64,000 bases of DNA from NCBI GenBank assembly GCA_963847945.1, contig CAWKBX010000013.1, forward strand, positions 1 through 64,000, in the 5' to 3' direction. This DNA comes from JANMJD01 sp963847945 (GTDB lineage Bacteria > Actinomycetota > Acidimicrobiia > Acidimicrobiales > Ilumatobacteraceae). How positions within the stretch are numbered: position 1 is the first letter of the stretch; each line of letters opens with the position of its first letter. The position numbers and the translations under genes are program-made. The notes below the pieces were generated by a model. It was not told the origin of the DNA. It searched no databases and worked only from the letters and a program-made list of their open reading frames with translations. Positions 37,399 to 45,388 of the stretch are shown here, piece by piece.

Positions 37399-38217
37399 AT
37401 GGGGACATTGGATGGGAAGACGGCCGTCGTCATCGGTGGACACTCCGGGTTCGGCGAGGCGATCACCAGGCGTTTCGCGGCTGAGGGGGCACATGTGGTG
37501 GTCGCCGCCCGGCGCGCCGATCTGGTTGCCGAGGTCGCCGCCGACGTCGGCGGATCCGGGGTGCGCTGCGACATCACCAACGACGATGAGGTCCAGGCAC
37601 TCGTCGCCGCGGTGATCGAGCGGCACGGCACGGTCGACGTGGCGGTCAACTGCGCCGGCTTCGAACAGTCGAGTGCCATCGCCGACCTCACCCCCGAGCG
37701 GCTGCGGGCGATGCATGCGGTGCAACTCGACGGGGCGCTGTACTGCATGCGCCACCTGGGGAATGCGATGGCGGCGAGCGGTGGAGGGGCGTTCCTGTCG
37801 CTCAGTTCGCTGACGGCTCACAACCCGTCGCGGGGCCTGACGGCGTACGCGTCGGCGAAGGCGGCGGTCGAGTACGCCACCAAAATCGCCGCGGTCGAGT
37901 ACGGCGATCGCGGGGTGCGGTTCAACGTGATCGCCGCATCGCTGATCGAGACGCCGATGACTGCCCGAATCTTCACGATGCCCCAATTCATCGAGGCGCT
38001 CCAAGAGATGACCCCGCTCGGGCGCATGGGGACGCCCCACGACGTCGCCGACGCTGCGTTGTTCCTCTGCTCTGGGCAGTCGAGCTATATCACCGGCCAG
38101 ACGCTGTGCGTCGACGGCGGCGCATCGTTGCTGGCGCTGCCGACTGCCCAGATGTACGCCGATGTCGCCCGCCGGTGGAAAGAACGGGCCGCATCCGAGG
38201 CGGCCACCGACGCGTGA
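37399..38217 (+). CDS. SDR-family oxidoreductase
   Basis: 272 residues. MGTLDGKTAVVIGGHSGFGEAI carries the nucleotide-binding GGHSGFG (variant of TGxxxGxG). NCAG appears as VNCAGFEQ, and the catalytic YxxxK as AYASAKAAVEYATK, preceded by the Ser in LSLSSLTAHN. It ends with VDGGASLLALP typical of classical SDRs. ATG 37399 is chosen since the frame upstream belongs to the phosphatase gene. Its stop overlaps the GMC oxidoreductase start (GTGA), so the two are co-translated and may act in one pathway on an alcohol substrate. Confidence 0.87.
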   Translation: MGTLDGKTAVVIGGHSGFGEAITRRFAAEGAHVVVAARRADLVAEVAADVGGSGVRCDITNDDEVQALVAAVIERHGTVDVAVNCAGFEQSSAIADLTPERLRAMHAVQLDGALYCMRHLGNAMAASGGGAFLSLSSLTAHNPSRGLTAYASAKAAVEYATKIAAVEYGDRGVRFNVIAASLIETPMTARIFTMPQFIEALQEMTPLGRMGTPHDVADAALFLCSGQSSYITGQTLCVDGGASLLALPTAQMYADVARRWKERAASEAATDA

Positions 38218-39572
38218 CCCGCTACGACGTCGTTGTCGTCGGGGCCGGCTCGGCGGGGTGTGTGCTTGCCGGGCGGTTGAGTGAATGTCCCGACCGGCGA
38301 GTCCTGTTGCTCGAAGCCGGGCCCGCTACGACCGCCGGTCCTGACCTGAGCGGCCCGAGCTTCTTCGACGCCACCGCCGCGCCGGGCCGGGTCTGGCCTG
38401 ACCTGTTGGCTCGGCGTCGACCGGAGCACGACCCCGTCGTCTACCGACGCGGCCGCGGGCTGGGCGGATCATCGACGGTCAACGCCATGGTGGCGATTCC
38501 AGGGCACCCCGCCGACTACGACCGATGGGTCGAACTGGGTGCTGCCGGTTGGGGATGGCATGACGTCGCCCCGTGGTTCGCCCGGACGAACCTGACGATG
38601 ACGGTGGCCCCCACCCGGGAGCGCGGCCCGGTGACCAGGGCCCTGACCACGAACTTCTCGTCGGTAGCTGCGGTTGCGCTGACTCGGGACGCTGAGGGGC
38701 GACGGGTCTCGGCCGCCGACGCCTATCTGGCCGGGGCCCATCAGAGGTCGAACCTGACGGTTCGCGGCAACTCGGCGGTGGACCACCTGTTGATGGTCGG
38801 AAACCGGGCCGTCGGCGTTCGCCTGGCGTCGGGCGACGAAGTCGAGTCCGCCATGGTCATCGTGGCCGCTGGGGCGATTCATTCCCCGGCGATCCTGTTG
38901 GCCAGCGGCATTGACCGGCGCGGCATCGGTCGCAACCTCAAGGACCACCCGGCGGTGCCGATTCCGTTCGTGTACCACCCGGGACTCGCTCCCGATCCGC
39001 ACAGCCTGCCGATCTCGGCGATCGGACGATGCTCCTCGGGAGCGATGCCCGACGACATCCAATGGCTGCCTCTCGATCACCTCGGCCCCGAGACTCCCGG
39101 GATGGGGATGGTGATGGTCGCCCTGATGACCGTGCGGTCGTCGGGGACCGTGACATTGCCCGCCGGGCGGGCCCCGACCCATCCCGACATCGACTTCCAC
39201 CTCCTCGACGACCCCGATGATCTGGCGCGGCTGACGCGGGGCGTCGAACGGGCCGTTGAGGCGTTGACCAACACGGCAGACCTCACGCAACTGGGTGATC
39301 TGATCCTTCCCGACCCCTCGCCGGCGGGCTTGCGGGCGGCGCTCGGTGACTATGTCCACGCCATCGGCACCTGCCGGATGGGAGCCGACGACAATGCCGA
39401 TGCGGTCGTCGACACCGACTGCCGGGTGATCGGCCATGAGGGTCTGATGGTCTGCGATGCGTCGGTGATGCCCGACCTGCCCCGGGCGAACACCCATCTG
39501 CCGACCGTGATGATCGCCGAGCGGATCGCCGCGGCGTTCGGGGCACGGGCAGGGTCGGACCATCGGACCTGA
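38214..39572 (+). CDS. Compact GMC-family oxidoreductase
   Basis: 452 residues from GTG 38214. FAD-binding YDVVVVGAGSAGCVLAGRLSE, the GMC signature VYRRGRGLGGSSTVNAMVAIPGHP, IVAAGAIHSPAILLASGI, and a C-terminal HAIGTCRMG with the catalytic His, followed by DASVMPDLPRANTHLPTVMIAE. At about 450 residues it is shorter than choline or glucose oxidases (530-600). Compact GMC enzymes include the mycofactocin-linked MftG type, but no mycofactocin genes are visible here, so I leave the substrate open. Confidence 0.87.
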   Translation: MTRYDVVVVGAGSAGCVLAGRLSECPDRRVLLLEAGPATTAGPDLSGPSFFDATAAPGRVWPDLLARRRPEHDPVVYRRGRGLGGSSTVNAMVAIPGHPADYDRWVELGAAGWGWHDVAPWFARTNLTMTVAPTRERGPVTRALTTNFSSVAAVALTRDAEGRRVSAADAYLAGAHQRSNLTVRGNSAVDHLLMVGNRAVGVRLASGDEVESAMVIVAAGAIHSPAILLASGIDRRGIGRNLKDHPAVPIPFVYHPGLAPDPHSLPISAIGRCSSGAMPDDIQWLPLDHLGPETPGMGMVMVALMTVRSSGTVTLPAGRAPTHPDIDFHLLDDPDDLARLTRGVERAVEALTNTADLTQLGDLILPDPSPAGLRAALGDYVHAIGTCRMGADDNADAVVDTDCRVIGHEGLMVCDASVMPDLPRANTHLPTVMIAERIAAAFGARAGSDHRT

Positions 39573-39583
39573 ACCGTGTCGTC

Positions 39584-40585
39584 ATGTCCGAGGCGGCGCG
39601 TGCTAACCAATGGGGCGTGTCAGACGTGTCTGTTTCCAACTATGTCAATGGCCTGCACGAGATCGCCGATGGCTGCTTTGCCTATCTGCAACCCGATGGA
39701 AGTTGGGGGTGGAGCAACGCCGGCTCGGTGGTCGGTGATGGCGCGTCGCTCCTGGTCGACACGTTGTTCGACCTCAAACTCACGGCCGCGATGCTCGATG
39801 CGATGGCCTCGTCGACCCGGACCGCACCGATCGGAACCGTCGTGAACACCCACGCCAACGGCGACCATTGCTACGGCAATCAGTTGGTCGGGGACGCCGA
39901 GATCATCTCGTCGCGCGCCGCGGCCGAGGAGATGGCGCACGTGCCACCGTCGATGTTGGCCGCGCTCAACGCGGCTCCAGGGGAGCTGGGGGAGTTGTTT
40001 CGCGGGTTTTTCGGCGCGTTCGACTTCGAGGGTATCGAGCTCCGCCTGCCGACACGGACGTTCGAGGGACGCCTCGACATCGAGGTCGGCGGTCGATTGG
40101 TCGAGTTCATCGAGGTCGGCCCGGCCCATACCGAGGGCGACGTGATCGTCCACGTGCCCGATGCTCGAACGGTCTACACAGGCGACATCTTGTTCGTCGG
40201 GGGTACCCCGATTGCGTGGGCCGGTCCGCTGTCGAACTGGGTGGCCGCCTGCGATCAGATGCTCGGCATGGACGTCGACATCGTCGTCCCCGGCCACGGA
40301 CCGGTCACCGACAAGGCCGGTGTGGCTGGCATGCGCGACTACCTGGCATTCATCGATGCCGAGGCGACGGTCCGGTACACCGCAGGGTTGGACGCGTTCG
40401 ACGCGGCCCGGGACATCGCTCGGGAGATGGGCGTTTCGGGCTCCTCGTTTGCCGCGCTCGGCGAGTTCGGCCGCGTCGCCGTCAACGTCGAGACGGTCTA
40501 TCAACACCTCGACCCGTCCCGCACGCCGGTGGCCGCACCCGAGCTCTTTCGCCGGATGGCCGAGATCGACCGACATCGTGGCTGA
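39584..40585 (+). CDS. MBL-fold metallo-hydrolase
   Basis: 333 residues from ATG 39584; GTG 39617 (VSDVSVSNYVNG) is an alternative. The metal-binding motif reads VVNTHANGDHCYGN, with Asn where the second His of HxHxDH usually stands. Further ligands are seen in EVGPAHTEGDVIVHVPD (His), VYTGDILF (Asp) and IVVPGHGPVTD (His). The SoxH/glyoxalase-II-like subgroup often uses HAxGDH. It lies 11 bases after the GMC gene and overlaps the next start by eight bases. A lactonase or thioesterase role next to dehydrogenases is possible. Confidence 0.82.
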   Translation: MSEAARANQWGVSDVSVSNYVNGLHEIADGCFAYLQPDGSWGWSNAGSVVGDGASLLVDTLFDLKLTAAMLDAMASSTRTAPIGTVVNTHANGDHCYGNQLVGDAEIISSRAAAEEMAHVPPSMLAALNAAPGELGELFRGFFGAFDFEGIELRLPTRTFEGRLDIEVGGRLVEFIEVGPAHTEGDVIVHVPDARTVYTGDILFVGGTPIAWAGPLSNWVAACDQMLGMDVDIVVPGHGPVTDKAGVAGMRDYLAFIDAEATVRYTAGLDAFDAARDIAREMGVSGSSFAALGEFGRVAVNVETVYQHLDPSRTPVAAPELFRRMAEIDRHRG

Positions 40586-41840
40586 CGATCAACCCCGCCA
40601 GGACCAGCCAGGGCCGGACTCGCCAGATCCGGCCCAGCAACTCCACGACGTGGTCGTCGTCGGAGCTGGCCCTGCCGGACTTGCTGCGGCCGTGGCGTGT
40701 ACACGCGCCGGGCTGTCGGTGCGTCTCATCGCCCCTGATCCGGCTGCAGCGTGGCCGGCGACCTACGGATGTTGGGTCGACGAGGTAGAGCCGCTCGGCC
40801 TCGCCGGATGCCTGCGATATCGCTGGGACGATGTGCGCGCCGTCGGACGTGTCGAGCACCTGCTGAGCAGCGCTTATGGCGTGTTCGACAACTCGGCGTT
40901 GCAGGGTGCCCTGCTCGAACCGCTCGTCGGCCTCACGATTGCGGGGCAGGTCGAATCGATCGGCGTCGATGGCGACGGGTTCTGGGTCGGCACCGTCGAT
41001 CACCAGCGGCTTCTGGCGGCGATGGTCGTCGACGCCCGGGGTCCGGCCGTGGTCCACTCGATCCCCTTCGGGACGGGCCCGCGACAGCGGGCGTACGGCA
41101 TCACGGCCCGCTTCGATCAAGCACCGATCGAACCGGGCTCATGCGTGTTGATGGACTGGTCCGCGCCGTCGGAGCATGAGACTTCAGCCGACGAGGGTGA
41201 TGCCGCCACGTTTCTGTACGGATTCGACCTCGGTGACGGGGTGGCGTTCGTCGAGGAGACCTCGCTGGCTCGCAGCCCGGCAATGGAATTCGACGACCTA
41301 CGCGCCCGGCTGTTCGCCCGCCTCGACCGCATGGGTTGTCGGGTCGTCGAGACGCTCGCCACCGAGCTCGTCGATCTGCCGATGCGGGCCGGTGTTCCGG
41401 AACTCGGCCCGGCGCTTTCGTTCGGGAGCGGGGGTGGACAATTGCATCCGGCGACCGGCTACTCGGTGGCGGCGAGCCTGCGGGCCGCCGGTCGGCTGGC
41501 GTCGTCGATAGCCGTTGGTCGCGCCGAGGGGCTGGTTGGGGAGCGACTGGCGGCCGCGGTGCGCGATGCGCTGTGGCCGCGGCGGGCCCGCAGGACGCGG
41601 GCCCTCCACGACTATGGGCTGGCCTCGTTGCTCCGGCTGACTCCGGCCGAAACGGGTGCGTTCTTCGACGCCTTCTTCGACGCCCCGCACGACCTGTGGC
41701 GGTCGTACCTCGACATCACCGCCGGCCCCCGCCAGGTCGCCGGACTGATGCGTCGAGTCTTCGCCGGCAGCGACCGCGACGTTCGTCGATCGCTGATCGG
41801 CGGCGATCACCGGTTGTTGATGCGCTCGATCAGCGGGTAG
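40578..41840 (+). CDS. Lycopene beta-cyclase-like FAD protein
   Basis: 420 residues from GTG 40578. An acidic, Gln/Pro-rich start of ~20 residues precedes VVVGAGPAGLAAAVACTRAG (FAD site), then PATYGCWVDEVEP, FDNSALQGALLEP, VDARGP, ATFLYGFDLG with FVEETSLA, and HPATGYSVAASLRAAG, all typical of CrtL-type lycopene cyclases. This reaction makes beta-ionone rings of carotenoids. No phytoene synthase or desaturase genes are in the window, so the rest of the pathway would be elsewhere. Overlap with the MBL gene puts it in the same transcript. Confidence 0.83.
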   Translation: MADDQPRQDQPGPDSPDPAQQLHDVVVVGAGPAGLAAAVACTRAGLSVRLIAPDPAAAWPATYGCWVDEVEPLGLAGCLRYRWDDVRAVGRVEHLLSSAYGVFDNSALQGALLEPLVGLTIAGQVESIGVDGDGFWVGTVDHQRLLAAMVVDARGPAVVHSIPFGTGPRQRAYGITARFDQAPIEPGSCVLMDWSAPSEHETSADEGDAATFLYGFDLGDGVAFVEETSLARSPAMEFDDLRARLFARLDRMGCRVVETLATELVDLPMRAGVPELGPALSFGSGGGQLHPATGYSVAASLRAAGRLASSIAVGRAEGLVGERLAAAVRDALWPRRARRTRALHDYGLASLLRLTPAETGAFFDAFFDAPHDLWRSYLDITAGPRQVAGLMRRVFAGSDRDVRRSLIGGDHRLLMRSISG

Positions 41841-41868
41841 CACCACCGCCCGGCCGAGGCTCGTGGCC

Positions 41869-42555
41869 TCAGCGCCCCCAGGGAACCGCTTTGTGCTTGG
41901 TCTTGAGCCCGGCCAAGCCGGGACGGCGCGCCCGCATGCCACGACGGACCGCGAGAATCCAGCCGATCACGACACACGCCGCGAAGATGAACCACTGCAT
42001 CGCGTACGAGAGATGTGATCCCTCGCTCATTGCCGGGAGGGCCAGCGGGGTGACCTCTGCCGCATCGCTGGGCGTCGACGAAATCAGCTCGACATAGGTC
42101 GTCGAACCTCGTCCGTCAAGCGTGCTGGGCACTCGTCGCATCCGGCCGACGAGCTCAACGTCGCTCTGGGGAACCGGGGGAACGTCGGCAGTGACCCCGA
42201 TCGAACCTCGGTTGACGAGCACCTTCAACCCGGAGACCGAGTCGTCGAATGAGGAAATGAGCTGGTAGCTGGCGGTTGCCGGAAGGGACTCCGTGTCGAG
42301 CCCATACCGTCCCGACATGGTCACTGTGCGCCAATCCACGGCATCGGGGTCGGCGTTCGGCCCGATCCAGGTCGGATCGAGTGGTTCGGGCGGAGCATCG
42401 GCTCGAGCAATGACCAGCGCGTTGAACGAACGGCGCTCCTCGAGTCGGCGGAGCTGCCAAAAGCCGAGGTTGACCATCAGAGCGGCGGCAAGACCGACGA
42501 CGAGCGTGAACAGGAGCCAACGTGGCTTGATCAGGAATCGGAACGTCAAGGCCAC
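41869..42555 (-). CDS. SURF1-family cytochrome oxidase assembly protein
   Basis: 228 residues with the SURF1 topology: N-terminal TM (LLFTLVVGLAAALMVNLGFWQ) with the signature GFWQLRRLEER, an extracytoplasmic domain (TVTMSGRYG, LVNRGSI), and a C-terminal TM (YAMQWFIFAACVVIGWIL) with the YAMQWF motif. SURF1 helps insert heme a into aa3-type oxidase. No cox genes are adjacent. It is convergent with the lycopene-cyclase-like gene and divergent from the DUF4262 gene. Confidence 0.88.
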   Translation of the reverse strand: MALTFRFLIKPRWLLFTLVVGLAAALMVNLGFWQLRRLEERRSFNALVIARADAPPEPLDPTWIGPNADPDAVDWRTVTMSGRYGLDTESLPATASYQLISSFDDSVSGLKVLVNRGSIGVTADVPPVPQSDVELVGRMRRVPSTLDGRGSTTYVELISSTPSDAAEVTPLALPAMSEGSHLSYAMQWFIFAACVVIGWILAVRRGMRARRPGLAGLKTKHKAVPWGR

Positions 42556-42636
42556 CCAGCGTAGCGAGTTCGACGCTAGGTTGCTATTCGAGTGGTCGAC
42601 TCCGTCTGCAGTTCCGTCGGATGGAACACTGGGGGA

Positions 42637-43125
42637 GTGACCGCAGAGTTACCCGACTTCTCGATTTCCCACCAGGAGAAAATCGACTGGATGATCGACA
42701 CAAACGGTTGGGCGCTCGAAGCCGTCGCCCCCGACACCGAGAGCGATCCGCCGCGGCCAGGGTATGCCCACACGGTGGGGTTTCCCGAGGCATTCGGGTT
42801 TCCCGAGGTGGCGATCTTCGGTTTGCAACCGGTTGCCGCCAACGGCCTCCTCGGATTGGTCGCCGACTGCCTGCGCGGCGGCACCGAAATACCCCTCGGG
42901 ATCGAGGTGATCGGCCTGCTCGACGGCGAGTTGCGCTGCGTCTTCGCCCCGGTCGATCTCGATGCGTGGGGTGGGTTGTTCGGTATCTGCTCGGCATGGC
43001 GGCGGGGCGACCCGTTCGAGATGACCCAGTTGCTGTGGCCCGACCGCAACGGGTTCCTGCCCTACGAGACGGGGTACAGTCGCCCGATGGTCTTCGCTCA
43101 ACCGGTCATCGGCACGGTCGGCTAG
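42637..43125 (+). CDS. DUF4262-like protein
   Basis: 162 residues from GTG 42637, preceded by GGGGGA. It contains GYAHTVGFPEAFGFPEVAIFGL and GEIPLGIEV-like sequence, the layout of the DUF4262 family (YTIGL...PElivtGl). It is cytoplasmic with no TM or signal. The function is unknown. It has its own promoter region opposite SURF1 and is convergent with the small gene at 43129. Confidence 0.7.
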   Translation: MTAELPDFSISHQEKIDWMIDTNGWALEAVAPDTESDPPRPGYAHTVGFPEAFGFPEVAIFGLQPVAANGLLGLVADCLRGGTEIPLGIEVIGLLDGELRCVFAPVDLDAWGGLFGICSAWRRGDPFEMTQLLWPDRNGFLPYETGYSRPMVFAQPVIGTVG

Positions 43126-43128
43126 CTC

Positions 43129-43371
43129 TCAACCCATCGGCAGTTCGCGGAGTTCGTTGAGGTCGCGAAGCAAACCGTCGAGGGCGGCTTGGTCGCCCCG
43201 CAGAAGCGCATCGGCCCGGGTGGGAGAAAAGTTGCACAGCACGATCAGGACGGCCCAACCGGGATTGTCGATCTGCAGCACCCAGGTGAGCGCCGTCGAC
43301 AACGCTGCGATCGGATCGCGGTCGAAATCGCCGAGTAGGCGTTCGACGTGGGCCTTGCGGAGCCGTCTCAA
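43129..43371 (-). CDS. Small hypothetical protein
   Basis: 80 residues from TTG 43371, which overlaps the upstream stop as TTGA. The frame continues upstream only as a shadow. It contains VERLLGDFDRDPIAALSTAL and PGWAVLIVLCNFSPTRADALL and ends RDLNELRELPMG. It is helical and has no TM. I do not recognise it. The tight coupling to the saccharopine-dehydrogenase-like gene suggests co-expression. Confidence 0.6.
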   Translation of the reverse strand: MRRLRKAHVERLLGDFDRDPIAALSTALTWVLQIDNPGWAVLIVLCNFSPTRADALLRGDQAALDGLLRDLNELRELPMG

Positions 43372-44600
43372 GCGGCGGCCGAACCCGGCGGCGGGTTTCG
43401 CTCCTCCATCGACCACGACACGCCGTGCTCGTTGAGCAAGTCGAGGTACGCGTCGGCTTCGAACGCTTCGGGCCCGAGCACCCCGGACCCCTTCCACTCG
43501 CCGAGCGAGATCAGCTCAAGCGCGACCACCGGATTGACGGCGGTCTGCCACACCACCGCTTGGTGGCCGAATTTCGACATCGTCCACTCGTTGTCGACCA
43601 CGTGGTACAGGTAGGTCGATCGTGGCTGGCCGTCTCGCCCGGTGCCGCTGACCAGCGACCCGGCGCAGGTGACGCCACGCATGTGGTCACCGAGTTCGGC
43701 CGGGTTGGGCAGGCAGGCGGCGACGACATCGCGAGGCGACACCTCATGGCCTCGCACCGTCACCGGGCGGGTGGAGTCGAGCCCGAGCTTGTGCAACGTC
43801 CGCAAGATGTCGATGAACTCGTCGCCAAGCCCGTACTTGAATGTCACCCGACCGACTTCGAGCCATGTCGGCATCAGAATGACTTCCTCGTGTTCTACGT
43901 TGACGCAGCTCAGCGGCCCGATTCCGGCCGGGAAGTCGAAAACTTCCGGCTCACTGAATGGGGCGGTCGTGAACCAGCCGCGCTCGCGCTCCCAGATGAT
44001 GGGAGGGTTCAGGCACTCCTCGATCGTGGTCCAGATCGAGAACGTTGGGGCGAATGACTCGCCCTCGATGACGATGTTCGATCCATCACGCACCCCGACC
44101 GAATCGATCGCCGAGAACAGATGATCGCTGGCGTAGCGGGCGAAGACATCCGACAGGCCGGGTTCGACGCCCATGCCGACGAGTGACAGTCGTCCTCGCT
44201 CGGCCCAGGCGTCGGATGCGGCGAACTGGGCTTCGCCGAGCATCACCCCACATTCCTCGTAGGGTCGCTCGGGGTGGGGTCGCGACAGATGCATCGCCAT
44301 GTCGATGTAGTCAGCTCCGGCAGCGAAGGCCGCGTCGAATATCGGCGGGTTGAACCGGGGGTCGCATGCGTTGACGATGATGTCGAGGCGGTAATGGCGG
44401 ATCAGTTCGGCGAGGTCGAGCGCATCGGTGGCGTCGACTCTGGTTGCCACGACTCGGCGATCGTTGGCGCGCTGGGCGGCCCGCTCGGCTCGGCCGGCGT
44501 CGATGTCGGCGATGACGAGTTCCTCGAAGAAGGGTCGCCGTGCCGCAATCGAAGCGATGGCCGAGCCAACGCCACCCGCGCCGATGACTCCGATTCGCAT
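43368..44600 (-). CDS. Saccharopine dehydrogenase-family NAD(P)-dependent enzyme
   Basis: 410 residues. The Rossmann start MRIGVIGAGGVGSAIASIAAR, IIVNACDPRFNPPIFDAAFAAG and LVGMGVEPGLSDVFARYA match the LYS9/saccharopine-dehydrogenase-like family that includes carboxynorspermidine synthase. The substrate cannot be named from sequence. Carboxynorspermidine synthase is the best guess because of the YIDMAMHLS and GMGVEPG segments, but no decarboxylase partner is nearby. Confidence 0.78.
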   Translation of the reverse strand: MRIGVIGAGGVGSAIASIAARRPFFEELVIADIDAGRAERAAQRANDRRVVATRVDATDALDLAELIRHYRLDIIVNACDPRFNPPIFDAAFAAGADYIDMAMHLSRPHPERPYEECGVMLGEAQFAASDAWAERGRLSLVGMGVEPGLSDVFARYASDHLFSAIDSVGVRDGSNIVIEGESFAPTFSIWTTIEECLNPPIIWERERGWFTTAPFSEPEVFDFPAGIGPLSCVNVEHEEVILMPTWLEVGRVTFKYGLGDEFIDILRTLHKLGLDSTRPVTVRGHEVSPRDVVAACLPNPAELGDHMRGVTCAGSLVSGTGRDGQPRSTYLYHVVDNEWTMSKFGHQAVVWQTAVNPVVALELISLGEWKGSGVLGPEAFEADAYLDLLNEHGVSWSMEERNPPPGSAAA

Positions 44601-44646
44601 CCACTGAGCGTAGCCACCTCCGCTAATGGAGCGGCTGAATCAGACT

Positions 44647-45174
44647 TCAGAGACCGAATGCCCGCCGTGATGAGCCGAGAGCGACCAACGACGAGATGCG
44701 CCGGGCCAGGTACGGGGAGAAGAAGCCGCGGTACCGGCGCTGCAGATCGGGCTCCATCCAGTCGCGCCCAGTGACCTTCCCGCGGCACAGCGCCGTGCCA
44801 CAGCCACACTCGAACTCGTCGTAGTCGCTGCCGTCGCTCATCGCGTAGTCGAAGCTCAGTTCCTCGCCGACCCCGATGTCGCGCATCGCTACGACAACCG
44901 CTCCGCCGCGCATGCCACCATTGGGGGCGCAAGAGTGGTTGATCCGGTCACCGTCGGTCGCCTCAGGCGAGACGAGGTAGAGACGTTCGTCGATCTGAAT
45001 CGAGATGCCCTGTGTCTCGAGATCGAGTTGCGAGAATCGATCGGCGTCGGCAACCCAGCCGCCAAACGCGGCGAGGACTTCACCTTCGCAAATCGGCTCG
45101 ACGGCGAAACTACCGGCGCCCGAGATGCCGGCGGGGCGAACCTCGGCCTTTGGTGTCAGATAGCTGCAGAACAA
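44647..45174 (-). CDS. SET-domain protein (putative lysine methyltransferase)
   Basis: 175 residues. AGISGAGSFAVEPICEGEVLAAFGG is the SET N-part (GxGxFA), RINHSCAPNGGMRGG is the NHSC motif for SAM binding, and IGVGEELSFDYAM carries the GEELxFDY catalytic segment. A post-SET Cys cluster follows (ECGCGTALCRGKVTG, CxCx4C). All motifs of an active SAM-dependent lysine methyltransferase are present. Bacterial SET proteins are sporadic and their substrates mostly unknown. It is divergent to the acyl-CoA synthetase. Confidence 0.85.
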   Translation of the reverse strand: MFCSYLTPKAEVRPAGISGAGSFAVEPICEGEVLAAFGGWVADADRFSQLDLETQGISIQIDERLYLVSPEATDGDRINHSCAPNGGMRGGAVVVAMRDIGVGEELSFDYAMSDGSDYDEFECGCGTALCRGKVTGRDWMEPDLQRRYRGFFSPYLARRISSLVALGSSRRAFGL

Positions 45175-45254
45175 GGAAATCCCTCCCGGAATTGATCGAG
45201 GCGTGACCGTTTGGCGACCTGAAGCCTGTCTGGTTTGGGTGACCGTGTCTACTC

Positions 45255-45300
45255 ACTGACTGGTCAGTCGAAACTGACCGAGTCATCAGTCAGTGGTGAC
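45255..45300. promoter_or_regulatory. TetR-type operator cluster before the acyl-CoA synthetase
   Basis: ACTGAC-TG-GTCAGT (45255-45268) and GGTCAGT-CGAA-ACTGACC (45262-45279) are overlapping perfect inverted repeats, and a further CAGTCAGT follows at 45287-45294. Such ACTGAC/GTCAGT palindromes are typical of TetR-family regulators of lipid genes in actinobacteria. No regulator gene is adjacent. The operator could also govern the divergent SET gene. Confidence 0.6.
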
Positions 45301-45388
45301 GTGTTCGCCGGTCGCTCGGCATCATGCCCGCGCCGGCGGCGCGGCTACGTTCTCGGAGGCGGTCGTGGGTGCCGCTCAAGGGGGAACC

